Shown one piece after another: positions 8,269-17,348 of a stretch of DNA of 64,000 nucleotides. Source of the stretch: JBFGFX01 sp965232455 (lineage in GTDB: Bacteria > Pseudomonadota > Gammaproteobacteria > Steroidobacterales > Woeseiaceae); the NCBI GenBank assembly GCA_965232455.1, contig OZ246981.1, positions 1,922,001 through 1,986,000 of the forward strand, written 5' to 3'. Each line of letters begins with the position of its first letter. Positions within the stretch are counted from its first letter, which is position 1. The notes beneath the pieces were generated by a model. It was given only the letters and a program-made list of their open reading frames with translations. It ran no database searches and was not told the DNA's origin. A program made the position numbers and the translations under genes.

Positions 8269-8958
8269 CTACTTTCCGTGTACGAGTGGAACAAAACTCA
8301 CGCTGCCCAGTGAAATCTGCTCGTAATGATCATCGCGCCGTGTGACGCACGCCAGCTCCTGACCGCGAGGCGGGCCGATCGGGATGATCAGTGTGCCGCC
8401 CGGCGCCAGCTGTTCGAGCAGTTTCCGTGGCAGCTCGGCCGCCGCCGCGGCAACCAGGATACCGTCGTAGGGCGCGTATTTCGGCCACCCCTCCCAACCG
8501 TCACCGCGCCGGAACTGCACGTTGTACACATCCAGCTCCCGCAGGCGCTGCCGGGTCCGGGTCAGCAGTTCCGGAATGCGCTCAACCGTGAATATCTGCT
8601 TCACCAGCGGGCTCAATACCGCCGTCTGATAACCGCAGCCGGTGCCGATTTCGAGGACCCGATGTTCACGAACGCCGCTGTCGCTCAGCGCACCGAGCAA
8701 CGCCTCGGTCATGCGCGCCACCACGTAGGGCTGGCTGATCGTCTGGCCCAGGCCAATCGGTAAAGCCGTGTCTTCATAGGCCCGGCTGGCCAACGCCTCG
8801 TCCACAAACAGATGGCGCGGGACATCGCGGATTCTCTCCAACACGGCGCTGGAGCGAATACCCTGCGCTTTGAGCCGGCGGACGAGCCGTTCCCGGGTCC
8901 GCGCCGAGGTCATGCCGATACCCCGAATGGCCATATTCTGCGTCACGGCTTTAGCCAC
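8269..8958 (-). CDS. pcm: Protein-L-isoaspartate O-methyltransferase
   Basis: Repairs isoaspartyl residues in aged proteins using S-adenosylmethionine. The ~220-residue protein has the family helix MTSARTRERLVRRLKAQGI, the DVPRHLFVDEALASRAYEDTALPIGLGQTISQPYVVA segment (seen in two parts) and SAM motif I VLEIGTGCGYQTAVLS, then LLEQLAPGGTLIIPIG. The longest frame begins at a GTG (8958) and overlaps surE by 16 nt; ATG codons at 8934 (MAIRGIGMTS) and a little further in (MTSARTRERL) match other Pcm N-termini better, so the true start is uncertain. The surE-pcm order is conserved. Confidence 0.94.
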   Translation of the reverse strand: MAKAVTQNMAIRGIGMTSARTRERLVRRLKAQGIRSSAVLERIRDVPRHLFVDEALASRAYEDTALPIGLGQTISQPYVVARMTEALLGALSDSGVREHRVLEIGTGCGYQTAVLSPLVKQIFTVERIPELLTRTRQRLRELDVYNVQFRRGDGWEGWPKYAPYDGILVAAAAAELPRKLLEQLAPGGTLIIPIGPPRGQELACVTRRDDHYEQISLGSVSFVPLVHGK

Positions 8959-9686
8959 TCCCGGAGCGTCGGCACCGCTTCATGGCGAGTGAGGTCTACC
9001 TTGAGCGGACTCACGGCAACCGCGCCCCGCTCGATGGCGTGGAAATCGGTCCCCGGTCCGGCGTCCTGCCCCGGTCCGGCCGGACCAATCCAGTAGATTT
9101 CTTTGCCCTGCGGATCGGTGGTCTGAATCAGCGGCTCGGAGCGATGGCGAAAGCCCAACCGCGTCGCCTCGATGCCGGTGAGGCTGTCAAACGGCCGATC
9201 GGGCACGTTCACGTTCAACACGACGTCGGCGGGCAAGGCCTCCGCGTCCATCCGACCCAACAAATCCGCCGCCACCCTGGCCGCGCACTCGAAGTGTTCC
9301 GGCCGCGGCCCGACCAACGACACGGCGATTGCAGGAAGACCCAGATAACGCCCCTCCATGGCCGCCGCCACCGTGCCCGAATAAATCACGTCGTCGCCAA
9401 GATTGGCGCCATGGTTGATCCCCGACACGACGATGTCCGGGTCTTCCTCGAGAAACCCGGACAGGGCCAGGTGCACGCAGTCCGAAGGCGTGCCGTTCAC
9501 AAAATATCGGTTCTCGGCGACTTCGTGGATCCGCAGCGGCGAATGGAGGGTCAACGAGTTGCTGGCCCCGGAAAAATTCCGATCGGGAGCAACGACGACC
9601 ACGTCGCCAATACCGGCAAGCGTCTCCGCGAGAACGTTGATACCGCGGGCCAGATAGCCGTCGTCATTGCTTACCAGAATCTTCAC
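8943..9686 (-). CDS. surE: 5'/3'-nucleotidase SurE
   Basis: Metal-dependent nucleoside monophosphate phosphatase, survival protein E. The hallmark N-terminus KILVSNDDGYLARGI carries the metal-binding Asp-Asp pair, and GTPSDCVHLALSG, VVSGINHGANLGDDVIYSGTV (Ser/Asn metal ligands) and VLNVNVPD follow. I use the GTG at 9684-9686 because SurE proteins begin at this VKILVSNDDG; the frame is open further upstream to a TTG at 9752 (MRVANDNWEKQG...), which would add 22 unconserved residues. Neither start has a strong ribosome site. It is divergent from the Smr-domain gene and overlaps pcm. Confidence 0.93.
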   Translation of the reverse strand: MKILVSNDDGYLARGINVLAETLAGIGDVVVVAPDRNFSGASNSLTLHSPLRIHEVAENRYFVNGTPSDCVHLALSGFLEEDPDIVVSGINHGANLGDDVIYSGTVAAAMEGRYLGLPAIAVSLVGPRPEHFECAARVAADLLGRMDAEALPADVVLNVNVPDRPFDSLTGIEATRLGFRHRSEPLIQTTDPQGKEIYWIGPAGPGQDAGPGTDFHAIERGAVAVSPLKVDLTRHEAVPTLREWLKP

Positions 9687-9827
9687 GTGCTGTGGCGGCG
9701 CCCCAAGAGGAGGGATTCCCTGTTTTTCCCAATTGTCGTTGGCCACTCTCAAGTGCGCTCACTATACTCGTTGTTCCTTCTCCGACCTAGGGCTGTCGAC
9801 ACGACGACCGCCAGTAATCAGGACAAC

Positions 9828-10412
9828 ATGAAAAAGAAAAATGCCGGGCGCCGATTCAAGCGAAACGGCCGAGAGGATGCGCCAACCAATACCGAAGACG
9901 GCGACAGTTCCTTGTTTCGCCGCGCGGTGGCCGGCGCGCGTCCGCTGACAGGAGAGTTCGTCGAACCCGTTCGCAAGCGGATCCCGGCGAAAGCACGCTT
10001 CGCCAGACAGGACGAGCGTGCAGCCCTCGACGAGAGCCTCAACGCACCGATCGAGGCCATTGAAAACGGCAGCGGCGACAGCCTGGCTTTCCGTCGCGAT
10101 TCGGTCGGCCGCAGGACCTTTCGACAGCTCTCGCGCGGCAGATTCAGCATCCAGGCGGAGGTGGACCTGCACGGCATGACCGTCGCCGAAGCTCGCGAAG
10201 CGCTCGAGGCATTCATCGACTCGTCACTGTCACGCGGCCTGAGCTGCGTCCGGGTAATCCACGGCAAGGGGCGCGGCTCCGGCCAGGCGGGACCGGTGCT
10301 GAAACCCAGAGTTGACGGTTGGTTGCGGCGCTGGGATCACGTCCTTGCGTTCGTCTCCGCAAAACCCGTCGACGGCGGCACCGGCGCACTGTACGTGTTG
10401 TTGAAGCCGTAA
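9828..10412 (+). CDS. Smr-domain protein (SmrA/SmrB type)
   Basis: A 194-residue protein with a basic, low-complexity N-terminal half (MKKKNAGRRFKRNGRED) and a C-terminal Smr domain. The domain shows EVDLHGMTVAEAREALEAF and VRVIHGKGRGSGQ, the DLHG and HGKG motifs of Smr nucleases, then VLKPRVDGWLRRW. In E. coli the Smr protein SmrB cleaves mRNA on collided ribosomes; SmrA is less understood. The ATG at 9828 is chosen because the frame remains open far upstream but only as antisense over surE. The gene is divergent from surE and ends 17 nt from the end of truD, convergently. Confidence 0.88.
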   Translation: MKKKNAGRRFKRNGREDAPTNTEDGDSSLFRRAVAGARPLTGEFVEPVRKRIPAKARFARQDERAALDESLNAPIEAIENGSGDSLAFRRDSVGRRTFRQLSRGRFSIQAEVDLHGMTVAEAREALEAFIDSSLSRGLSCVRVIHGKGRGSGQAGPVLKPRVDGWLRRWDHVLAFVSAKPVDGGTGALYVLLKP

Positions 10413-10429
10413 CAGGCATCAGGATTTGC

Positions 10430-11458
10430 TTAGGGCGCGTAGTCGATCAACTCTCTTAACAATGCGGTGGCAAACGATCCCCTGGCCAGCGAAAAACCCA
10501 GAGTCAGCGTAGCGTCGTCCTCGGCCCAGTCCAGGTCGCGGACCGGCATGCGAAGCGCGCGGCGTCGCTCCTCCGTCCACGTTTCCAGGCCGCGACAAAG
10601 CGCAGCGTGCGAGCGCGCCGTGCGCCGTTCGAGTGCGGCGGGGGCGCCCTCGGCCATCGGCGCGCCGGCACCCCACAGCGGGCCGGTCGGATGGACGTCG
10701 AGCGCCGCGCACCGCGTCCTCAACGCCTCGTCCACCGTTTCGACCGCAAAAACGCTGCCGCTGCCATCGAGCCCTGCGATATCACCGTCACGCAGCGTGT
10801 TCCAGCTTGCATCGGCAACACGCGCCGACAATAGATCGTTAAAAATCAGCGAACGCGCCGCCGAGAGCGCTATCGAACGTTTTTCCCTCGGCAGCCGGCG
10901 ACCGGAAAAAAACGCCTGGGCGAGCGCAACGTTCCCCCCGTCCCGGCCGAAACGCTGCTCGCCGAAATAGTTCGGAACGCCGAGTGTCCGGACACGCTCC
11001 AGCCGCGGCAAAACCGATGAGTCCGGGTCCTCGAACTCGCGCAACACGACTCGAAAGCGGTTGCTTCGGTGTACGCCCCGTTTCAGTTTGCGACGGTGGC
11101 GTGTTGATTCCAGAACGCTCAGGCCCTCCGCGCCAAATCCGGCCCAGTCCACGGTCCGACCCGGTGCGCGCTGCACGCTGAACCATTGGCGGGTGCATGC
11201 TCGCCGGTCCTTCATGCCTGAATAACCGACGGCCCGACGCGGCACGCCGGCCGTCTTTGCCAGCTCGGCGGCTACGCGATGAGTCGTCAGATTGGTTTTC
11301 TCGACAAAAAGATAGTCGTGTTCACCGTCACCGGACGGCTCGAAGCCCAGCTCCTCGGTGACGACAAAATCGGCGGGTTTGCTGCGCAGCCGAGCTCTTG
11401 CCGCGGGCTCGCCAAAAACGCGCGCCCAGTCGGGCAGCCGGGCGGAACCTGTCAACAC
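10430..11458 (-). CDS. truD: tRNA pseudouridine(13) synthase TruD
   Basis: Converts U13 of tRNA-Glu to pseudouridine. The 342-residue protein contains the TruD signature with catalytic Asp, VGYSGMKDRRACTRQWFSV (~residues 77-95), plus HRRKLKRGVHRSNRFRVVLR and VPNYFGEQRFGRDGGN. N-terminal RLRSKPADFVVTEELGFEPSG is also typical. Start is a GTG at 11458, 18 nt after the ftsB stop. In many gammaproteobacteria ispD and ispF stand between ftsB and truD; here they are missing. Confidence 0.95.
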   Translation of the reverse strand: MLTGSARLPDWARVFGEPAARARLRSKPADFVVTEELGFEPSGDGEHDYLFVEKTNLTTHRVAAELAKTAGVPRRAVGYSGMKDRRACTRQWFSVQRAPGRTVDWAGFGAEGLSVLESTRHRRKLKRGVHRSNRFRVVLREFEDPDSSVLPRLERVRTLGVPNYFGEQRFGRDGGNVALAQAFFSGRRLPREKRSIALSAARSLIFNDLLSARVADASWNTLRDGDIAGLDGSGSVFAVETVDEALRTRCAALDVHPTGPLWGAGAPMAEGAPAALERRTARSHAALCRGLETWTEERRRALRMPVRDLDWAEDDATLTLGFSLARGSFATALLRELIDYAP

Positions 11459-11476
11459 GTGATTGAGCCGTTTAGT

Positions 11477-11773
11477 TCAATCGTTGTGCAGGACAGCGGG
11501 TACGACCTGGTAAAAGGTTTCGCCACGACCGATCAAGCCCAGGTCGGTGCGCGCTCTTTCCTCGGCGGCTTCGAGCCCACGTTTCAGGTTGACCACTTCG
11601 GCATCCAGCGCCGCGTTGCGCGCGCGCAGCATCTCGTTCTGCCGGCTTTGATCCATGACGGCATGCCGCAGTGTGCGCGTTTTCCGGTAGCCGTCATCCG
11701 CAAGCCATAACTGACCTTGCAGCGCAAGCCCAACGATTACCAGCACAACAAGTACCCAACGCGTGGCGCCCAA
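11477..11773 (-). CDS. ftsB: Cell division protein FtsB
   Basis: Small bitopic divisome protein that forms a complex with FtsL and FtsQ. The 98-residue product has a short cytoplasmic N-terminus, one membrane helix (WVLVVLVIVGLALQGQLWL, ~residues 6-24) and a periplasmic coiled coil (~30-72) ending in ERARTDLGLIGRGETFYQVV, the conserved FtsB end. No ATG opens this frame; TTG at 11771-11773 follows a purine-rich GGGGAAAGGAC. It follows eno by 33 nt, as expected in gammaproteobacteria. Confidence 0.92.
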   Translation of the reverse strand: MGATRWVLVVLVIVGLALQGQLWLADDGYRKTRTLRHAVMDQSRQNEMLRARNAALDAEVVNLKRGLEAAEERARTDLGLIGRGETFYQVVPAVLHND

Positions 11774-11806
11774 GTCCTTTCCCCAACATCACCGACCGTC
11801 TTTCGG

Positions 11807-13087
11807 CTACGGCACCGGCACTGAAAACGCATTTGTGCCGGCGTAACGTGCCGCCGCTCCCAATTCCTCTTCGATGCGCAGCAGCTGGTTGTACTTGGCG
11901 ATACGGTCCGAACGGGACAAGGAACCCGTCTTGATCTGCGTCGCCGGCGTGCCAACTGCGATATCCGCAATCGTGGAGTCCGAAGTCTCACCCGAGCGAT
12001 GCGAGATCACCGCGGAGTAGTCCGCCTCCAGAGCCATAGTAATTGCATCAAGAGTTTCCGTTAAGGTACCGATTTGGTTGGGTTTTATCAATATCGAATT
12101 GCCGATCTTTTGTTCGATGCCGCGCGCCAGGATGCGGGTATTGGTCACAAACAGATCGTCGCCGACCAGCTGCACCCGCTGTCCCAGCCGCTCACTGAGC
12201 GCCTGCCAGCCGTCCCAATCGCTCTCGTCCATGCCGTCCTCGATGGTAATGATCGGATAAGACGCCACCAGATCGGCCAGGAAATCGCAGAAGCCCTCGG
12301 CGTCAAAATCGCGGCCTTCCGACGCCAACCGATAGCGACCGTCAGCGTAGAATTCGGAACTTGCGACGTCCAGCCCGAGCAGAATATCGCGGCCCAGCGT
12401 GAATCCAGCTGCTTCGACCGCCGTGACGATGGTATCGAGCGCCGCGCGGTTCGACGGCAAGTCCGGCGCAAATCCTCCCTCGTCACCCACCGCGGTATTG
12501 AGCCCTTTGCCGTGTAGAACGCTTTTGAGCGCGTGAAAAATCTCGGCGCCGTGACGCAGCGCTTCGGTGAAGTTCGGCGCACCGACGGGCAGGACCATGA
12601 ACTCCTGGATGTCGACGCTGTTGTCGGCGTGCGCGCCACCGTTGATGATGTTCATCATCGGCACCGGCATCGTTGTATTGTCACCAAGAAGTCTGAAAAG
12701 CGACACGCCCTTGGCCGCCGCGCTCGCGCGGGCGAATGCGAGTGACACCGCCAACAGCGCATTCGCCCCCAAGCGGCTTTTGTTGTCGCTTCCGTCGAGA
12801 TCCAGCATGCACCGATCGAGATCGGCCTGGTCGGCGAATTCGCGTGACAACAGCTCGTCACGAATCTCGCCGTTGACGTTGTCAACCGCCTTCCGTACAC
12901 CTTTACCGAGGTACCGCGTCGCATCGCCGTCGCGTAACTCGACGGCTTCGCGCGTGCCCGTCGATGCACCGGAAGGCACGCCGGCGCGGGCGAACGTGCC
13001 GTCGGCCAGTGTTACGTCCGCCTCGACGGTCGGGTTACCGCGGGAATCGAGTATCTCCCGACCCCGTACGTCTGAAATTCTGATCAT
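11807..13087 (-). CDS. eno: Enolase
   Basis: Glycolytic enzyme interconverting 2-phosphoglycerate and phosphoenolpyruvate, also a degradosome partner in enterics. Full length (426 residues) with REILDSRGNPTVEADV at the N-terminus, GGAHADNSVDIQEFMVLP, TAVGDEGGFAPDL, the metal and catalytic segments TIEDGMDESDWDGW and VQLVGDDLFVTN, and the signature SILIKPNQIGTLTETLDA with catalytic Lys, followed by VISHRSGETSDSTIADIAVG. No anomalies. Lies between kdsA and ftsB. Confidence 0.98.
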   Translation of the reverse strand: MIRISDVRGREILDSRGNPTVEADVTLADGTFARAGVPSGASTGTREAVELRDGDATRYLGKGVRKAVDNVNGEIRDELLSREFADQADLDRCMLDLDGSDNKSRLGANALLAVSLAFARASAAAKGVSLFRLLGDNTTMPVPMMNIINGGAHADNSVDIQEFMVLPVGAPNFTEALRHGAEIFHALKSVLHGKGLNTAVGDEGGFAPDLPSNRAALDTIVTAVEAAGFTLGRDILLGLDVASSEFYADGRYRLASEGRDFDAEGFCDFLADLVASYPIITIEDGMDESDWDGWQALSERLGQRVQLVGDDLFVTNTRILARGIEQKIGNSILIKPNQIGTLTETLDAITMALEADYSAVISHRSGETSDSTIADIAVGTPATQIKTGSLSRSDRIAKYNQLLRIEEELGAAARYAGTNAFSVPVP

Positions 13088-13175
13088 GCTGGCTCCATTC
13101 CAGTGAGTTTATGCACCGGCGCACGCCGGGTGCGTTGCGAGGGGTTTGTCGGCGAGCACCGGTATTGACGTCAAT

Positions 13176-14021
13176 TCAGACGCCGAGCCCAAATTCGGTT
13201 TCGAGATAGTCACCGTTCTTCACACATCTGTCGATCGACTGCAGGGTTTCCAAAAGGGCGCGCATTCTATCCAGCGGCCATGCATTCGGGCCGTCGGAGA
13301 GCGCGCTGGCGGGGTCCGGATGAGTCTCCATGAACAGACCGGCGACACCCGCGGCTGTGGCGGCCCGCGCCAATACCGGAATGAACTCGCGCTGCCCTCC
13401 AGACGCCTTGCCTTTGCCGCCCGGCAGTTGTACCGAGTGGGTTGCGTCGAACACCACGGGGCATCCGCTTGCACGCATCACTGCAAGACTGCGCATATCG
13501 GAAACAAGGTTGTTGTAACCGAAGCTGAAACCCCGTTCACAGACCATGATGTCGTCGTTGCCCGTCGAGCGCGCCTTGTCCACGACGTTCTGCATCTCCC
13601 AGGGCGAGAGAAACTGGCCTTTTTTTATGTTTACCGGCTTCCCCTGGCCGGCAACACGCAGTATGAAATTCGTCTGCCGGCAGAGAAACGCCGGCGTTTG
13701 CAGAACGTCTACCACCGCGGCGACTTCGGCCATCGGCGTGTCTTCGTGAACGTCGGTCAAAACCGGCACGCCCACCTGCGACTTGACCTCCGCGAGGATA
13801 CGCAGGCCCTCCTCGATGCCCGGTCCGCGGTGCCCATCGCGCGAACTGCGGTTCGCTTTGTCGAACGAGGATTTATAGATGAACGGAATACCCAGCTCGG
13901 CCGTCATTTCCTTGAGAGCGCCAGCCGTGTCGATGGACATCGCTTCGCTTTCGATGACGCAGGTCCCTGCGATCAGGAATATCGGACGATCGTTACCAAC
14001 CGTCTTACCGGCAAGTTTCAT
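13176..14021 (-). CDS. kdsA: 2-dehydro-3-deoxyphosphooctonate aldolase (KDO-8-P synthase)
   Basis: Condenses arabinose 5-phosphate with PEP to make KDO 8-phosphate for the lipopolysaccharide inner core. The 281-residue protein contains FLIAGTCVIESEAMSID, PFIYKSSFDKANRSS, PVLTDVHEDTPM, FLCRQTNFILRVA, GKPVNIKKGQFLSPWEM and VFDATHSVQLPGG, typical of the metal-independent class (Asn in VNIKKGQ; no active-site metal Cys). The ATG at 14019-14021 overlaps the pyrG stop by 4 nt. The frame is open further upstream but only over pyrG. Confidence 0.97.
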   Translation of the reverse strand: MKLAGKTVGNDRPIFLIAGTCVIESEAMSIDTAGALKEMTAELGIPFIYKSSFDKANRSSRDGHRGPGIEEGLRILAEVKSQVGVPVLTDVHEDTPMAEVAAVVDVLQTPAFLCRQTNFILRVAGQGKPVNIKKGQFLSPWEMQNVVDKARSTGNDDIMVCERGFSFGYNNLVSDMRSLAVMRASGCPVVFDATHSVQLPGGKGKASGGQREFIPVLARAATAAGVAGLFMETHPDPASALSDGPNAWPLDRMRALLETLQSIDRCVKNGDYLETEFGLGV

Positions 14022-15664
14022 GCTTCGGCAACCTTGGGCAACTCGCCGCGGCGGTGCGCGCGCGCCGCCTCGATAAAACTCTTGAACAGCGGATGGCCGT
14101 CGCGTGGATTCGACGTGAACTCGGGATGGAACTGACTCGCGACAAACCATGGGTGATCCGGCAACTCGATCATCTCGACCAGATCGTCGACGGACAGCCC
14201 GGAGAACACGACGCCGGCCTTCGTCAATCGCTCGCGGTAGTTGTTGTTGACCTCATACCGATGCCGGTGGCGTTCCGCGATCTCCCGATCACCGTACACC
14301 GCAGCCGCTTTCGACCCGTCCTGCAAGAAGACTTGTTGCGCACCAAGGCGCATCGTGCCGCCGAAATCGGATTGTTCATCGCGTTCCTCAACCTTCCCGT
14401 GGCCGGTTTGCCACTCGGTGATCAGCGCGATAACCGGATGCGCCGCCCCCCGATCGAACTCGGTACTCTGTGCGCCGTCCAGGCCCGCGAGGTTTCTGGC
14501 AGCCTCGATCACGGCCACCTGAAGGCCGAGACAGATTCCCAGATACGGGATGTCGTTTTCGCGGGCAAACTGCACGGTGCGAATCTTGCCTTCTATGCCG
14601 CGGTCGCCGAAACCGCCGGGCACGACAATGCCGTCCATGCCGTTCAGGCAGTCCGGACCCTCGCTTTCGATCTGCTGAGACTCGAAATAATGGATGTTGA
14701 CCCGAGTACGCGTGTGGATGCCGCCGTGAAGCAAGGCCTCCGTGAGGGAAATATAGGAATCGCGCAGATCGACGTATTTACCGACCATCGCAACGTTCAC
14801 CTCGCCGTCGGGATTTTGTTTGGCGTCAACAATCGCCGCCCACTCGCGAAGGTCGGCCGCCGGCAGGTCCAGTTTCAGTTTACGCGCAACGATTTGGTCC
14901 AGACCCTGGGCTTCCATCATCGCGGGAATCTTATAGAGATCGTCAACGTCGGTCGCCGAAATGACCGCTTCTTCGGGAACGTTGGTAAACAGCGCAATCT
15001 TGCGGCGCTGTTCCTCCGGTAACAGCTGTTCGGAACGGCACACCAGAATATCCGGCTGGATACCGATCGACCGCAATTCCTTGACCGAATGCTGGGTCGG
15101 CTTGGTTTTTATCTCGGACGACGTCGCAATATGGGGAACCAGCGTCAAATGTACGTACACCACCCGGTCCTGGCCGAGTTCCACGCCCATCTGCCGGATC
15201 GCTTCGAGGAACGGCAGGGACTCGATGTCGCCGACGGTACCGCCGATTTCGACCAGGCAGATGTCGGCGTCCCCGGCGCCGCGCTCGACGCTCTCTTTGA
15301 TTTCGTCGGTGATGTGCGGAATGACCTGCACGGTCGCGCCGAGATAATCGCCTCGCCGCTCTTTGCGTATCACCGACTCGTAGATCCTGCCGGTCGTAAA
15401 GTTGCTGTTGCGGCCGGTTGTGGTCCTGACGAAACGCTCATAGTGACCCAGATCCAGATCGGTCTCGGTGCCGTCGGCCGTGACAAACACTTCGCCGTGC
15501 TGGAACGGGCTCATCGTGCCGGGATCCACGTTGATGTAGGGATCCAGCTTAATCATGCTGATCGACAGTCCGCGCGATTCGAGGATCGCGCCCAGACAAG
15601 CCGACGTAATGCCCTTGCCGAGGGAGGAAACCACGCCACCCGTGATAAATACATACGATGTCAT
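14018..15664 (-). CDS. pyrG: CTP synthase
   Basis: Amidates UTP to CTP using glutamine. The 548-residue protein has the N-terminal synthetase domain (YVFITGGVVSSLGKGITSA P-loop; DPYINVDPGTMSPFQHGEVF; VEIGGTVGDIESLPF) and a C-terminal class I glutamine amidotransferase domain with nucleophile Cys in YLGICLGLQ and the catalytic HPEF near the end (ASQFHPEFTSNP). Length and motifs are canonical. First gene of the pyrG-kdsA-eno-ftsB run. Confidence 0.98.
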   Translation of the reverse strand: MTSYVFITGGVVSSLGKGITSACLGAILESRGLSISMIKLDPYINVDPGTMSPFQHGEVFVTADGTETDLDLGHYERFVRTTTGRNSNFTTGRIYESVIRKERRGDYLGATVQVIPHITDEIKESVERGAGDADICLVEIGGTVGDIESLPFLEAIRQMGVELGQDRVVYVHLTLVPHIATSSEIKTKPTQHSVKELRSIGIQPDILVCRSEQLLPEEQRRKIALFTNVPEEAVISATDVDDLYKIPAMMEAQGLDQIVARKLKLDLPAADLREWAAIVDAKQNPDGEVNVAMVGKYVDLRDSYISLTEALLHGGIHTRTRVNIHYFESQQIESEGPDCLNGMDGIVVPGGFGDRGIEGKIRTVQFARENDIPYLGICLGLQVAVIEAARNLAGLDGAQSTEFDRGAAHPVIALITEWQTGHGKVEERDEQSDFGGTMRLGAQQVFLQDGSKAAAVYGDREIAERHRHRYEVNNNYRERLTKAGVVFSGLSVDDLVEMIELPDHPWFVASQFHPEFTSNPRDGHPLFKSFIEAARAHRRGELPKVAEA

Positions 15665-15970
15665 TCATGCGCCCTTTGAAGAGCAGGCGGGAAATAATAA
15701 GGGCCCGGACAAAAACACCGAATCAGCTGCCGGCTACAAGCCGAGGCAGCAAGACAAGCGCTTCTCCGGACCCGGTTAGCCCCCGGATTGTGGCGCCTCG
15801 CACTGCGCCAGGGGGACCGCATTAAGACCCATCGTTTGATTAAAGACGGTGTTAAACGTTATCAGATCGCCGCACGCATCACAATGCGATCCGCGCGGCG
15901 CGACCGCAATCGCTCGCGCCGGCGAGCCGGAACCCAGTATCCGTCAACACTTTGTGCGTGTTCGCGCGCC
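15665..15970. other. pyrG-tilS intergenic region, no gene seen
   Basis: About 306 bases between the tilS stop and the pyrG start, both genes on the minus strand. I found no convincing open reading frame, tRNA, strong terminator or repeat. It presumably holds the pyrG promoter; no clear -35/-10 pair could be assigned by eye. Confidence 0.6.
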
Positions 15971-17293
15971 CTAGTGGATAGCGGGCCGGTCGTCCCAACG
16001 AACGACATAACCGTTTTCGGCAACGTAGGCTGCATCGGTCCACAGATCCGCCACCGCAATCAGCCTGTCGCCGGACTTCAGAAGCGGAATCCGCGCGCGC
16101 ATCCAGGGCACGACGGCGGCGTCCTGCAGCAGAGTTTTCAGTTTTTGCCGGTGAGCCCCCTCATTCAGCCGAATACGCTCACCGCCGCCTCGATAGCAAA
16201 TCTCGAGCCCGCCCTCGGCAATACGCGGAGCTATCCCCGTCGTTCGGCTGCGCTCCAGTCGGAGACGCCCCAGACCCGGTCCCAGGCCCACGACAGCGGA
16301 AGGTGACAGCGTCTTCCCGGCGGTGTCGACGGGCGCCGCTTCCCGCAATACGAAAACGTGCTCCCGATAGCGGCGCAGCTCGGCGCCAGGCCAGGTCACC
16401 AGCGGTTGTGCGTCCGCGCGCGCAGCGATCAGCTCATCCACGACCTGCTGCAGGCGTGTCGCCGGCGGCGCCGGCAGCCCCAGCTGACGCAACGCATAAC
16501 GCAGCAGATTGCGCTGCCGGGACGGCGTGAGCAGCCGCAGCTCCCGAAGCTTCAGGCGATGCGGCTGACCGGCCCTGGCGAGATCAATGGCGGCCAGGTC
16601 GTCCAGCAGCGCCGTCGCGTCGGCCGCGAGTTCGGCGCTGCGCCTGAGCCTGCCGCTGAGCGCGGGCCATCGTTCACGCATGCGCGGCAAAACGTCGTGA
16701 CGCAGGAAGTTTCGATCGAATCGGAGGTCCAGATTGGACGGATCCTCGATCCAGCTAATGCATTCGCGACGTGCGTATTCATCGACATCGGCGCGCGCGA
16801 CGTCCAACATGGGACGCACGAGCCATCCCTTGCCGCACCGCCGTTTGAGAGCGATTCCCGCAAGACCGAGTACCCCGCTGCCGCGCAGCAGATTCAGCAA
16901 CAGGGTTTCCGCCTGATCGTCCTCATGATGCGCGCTCATGAGCCAATCGCCCTCTTGCAGCAAGGACTCGAAAAAACCGTAGCGCACCGCCCGCGCCGCC
17001 GCTTCGAGGCCGCCACCAGTGTCTTCTACGCGGGCGCGATGAGCGATGAAATCGATCTGCCGCGCCCGCGCAAAATCCTCGCAGCGTGCAAGCCAGCGGC
17101 TCGAGTCCTCATGCAAACCGTGATCGACGTGTACCGCGGCGAACGGCACCTCAAACGTCGTTTTCGCCAGCGCATCCAGGAGCACCGCCGAATCGATACC
17201 GCCGCTGAACGCGACCAGTAAACGCGACGGCGCCTGCCCCTCGCCGACCAGCTCGTTGAGACGGCGTTCCAGATGTTCGGGCGTGAAGGCCAT
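15971..17293 (-). CDS. tilS: tRNA(Ile)-lysidine synthase
   Basis: Modifies C34 of the CAU-anticodon tRNA-Ile to lysidine, so that it reads AUA. The 440-residue protein has the PP-loop ATP pyrophosphatase motif LLVAFSGGIDSAVLLDAL (~residues 24-41), AAVHVDHGLHEDSSRW, MSAHHEDDQAETLLLNLLRGSGVLG (in the tRNA-binding N-domain), RPMLDVARADVDEYAR and DPSNLDLRFDRNFLRHDVLP, then the C-terminal TilS domain. Follows accA by 55 nt on the same strand. Confidence 0.95.
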   Translation of the reverse strand: MAFTPEHLERRLNELVGEGQAPSRLLVAFSGGIDSAVLLDALAKTTFEVPFAAVHVDHGLHEDSSRWLARCEDFARARQIDFIAHRARVEDTGGGLEAAARAVRYGFFESLLQEGDWLMSAHHEDDQAETLLLNLLRGSGVLGLAGIALKRRCGKGWLVRPMLDVARADVDEYARRECISWIEDPSNLDLRFDRNFLRHDVLPRMRERWPALSGRLRRSAELAADATALLDDLAAIDLARAGQPHRLKLRELRLLTPSRQRNLLRYALRQLGLPAPPATRLQQVVDELIAARADAQPLVTWPGAELRRYREHVFVLREAAPVDTAGKTLSPSAVVGLGPGLGRLRLERSRTTGIAPRIAEGGLEICYRGGGERIRLNEGAHRQKLKTLLQDAAVVPWMRARIPLLKSGDRLIAVADLWTDAAYVAENGYVVRWDDRPAIH

Positions 17294-17348
17294 TGGCGCG
17301 GGTGCGGGCGTGCGGCGTGTCAGTCAGGCCACGCCCACGGCGATGCGC

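Noticed and set aside
8982..9827. Long plus-strand open frame upstream of the Smr-domain gene
   Set aside because: It runs antisense across surE and has no recognisable motif; only the part from the ATG at 9828 matches a family.
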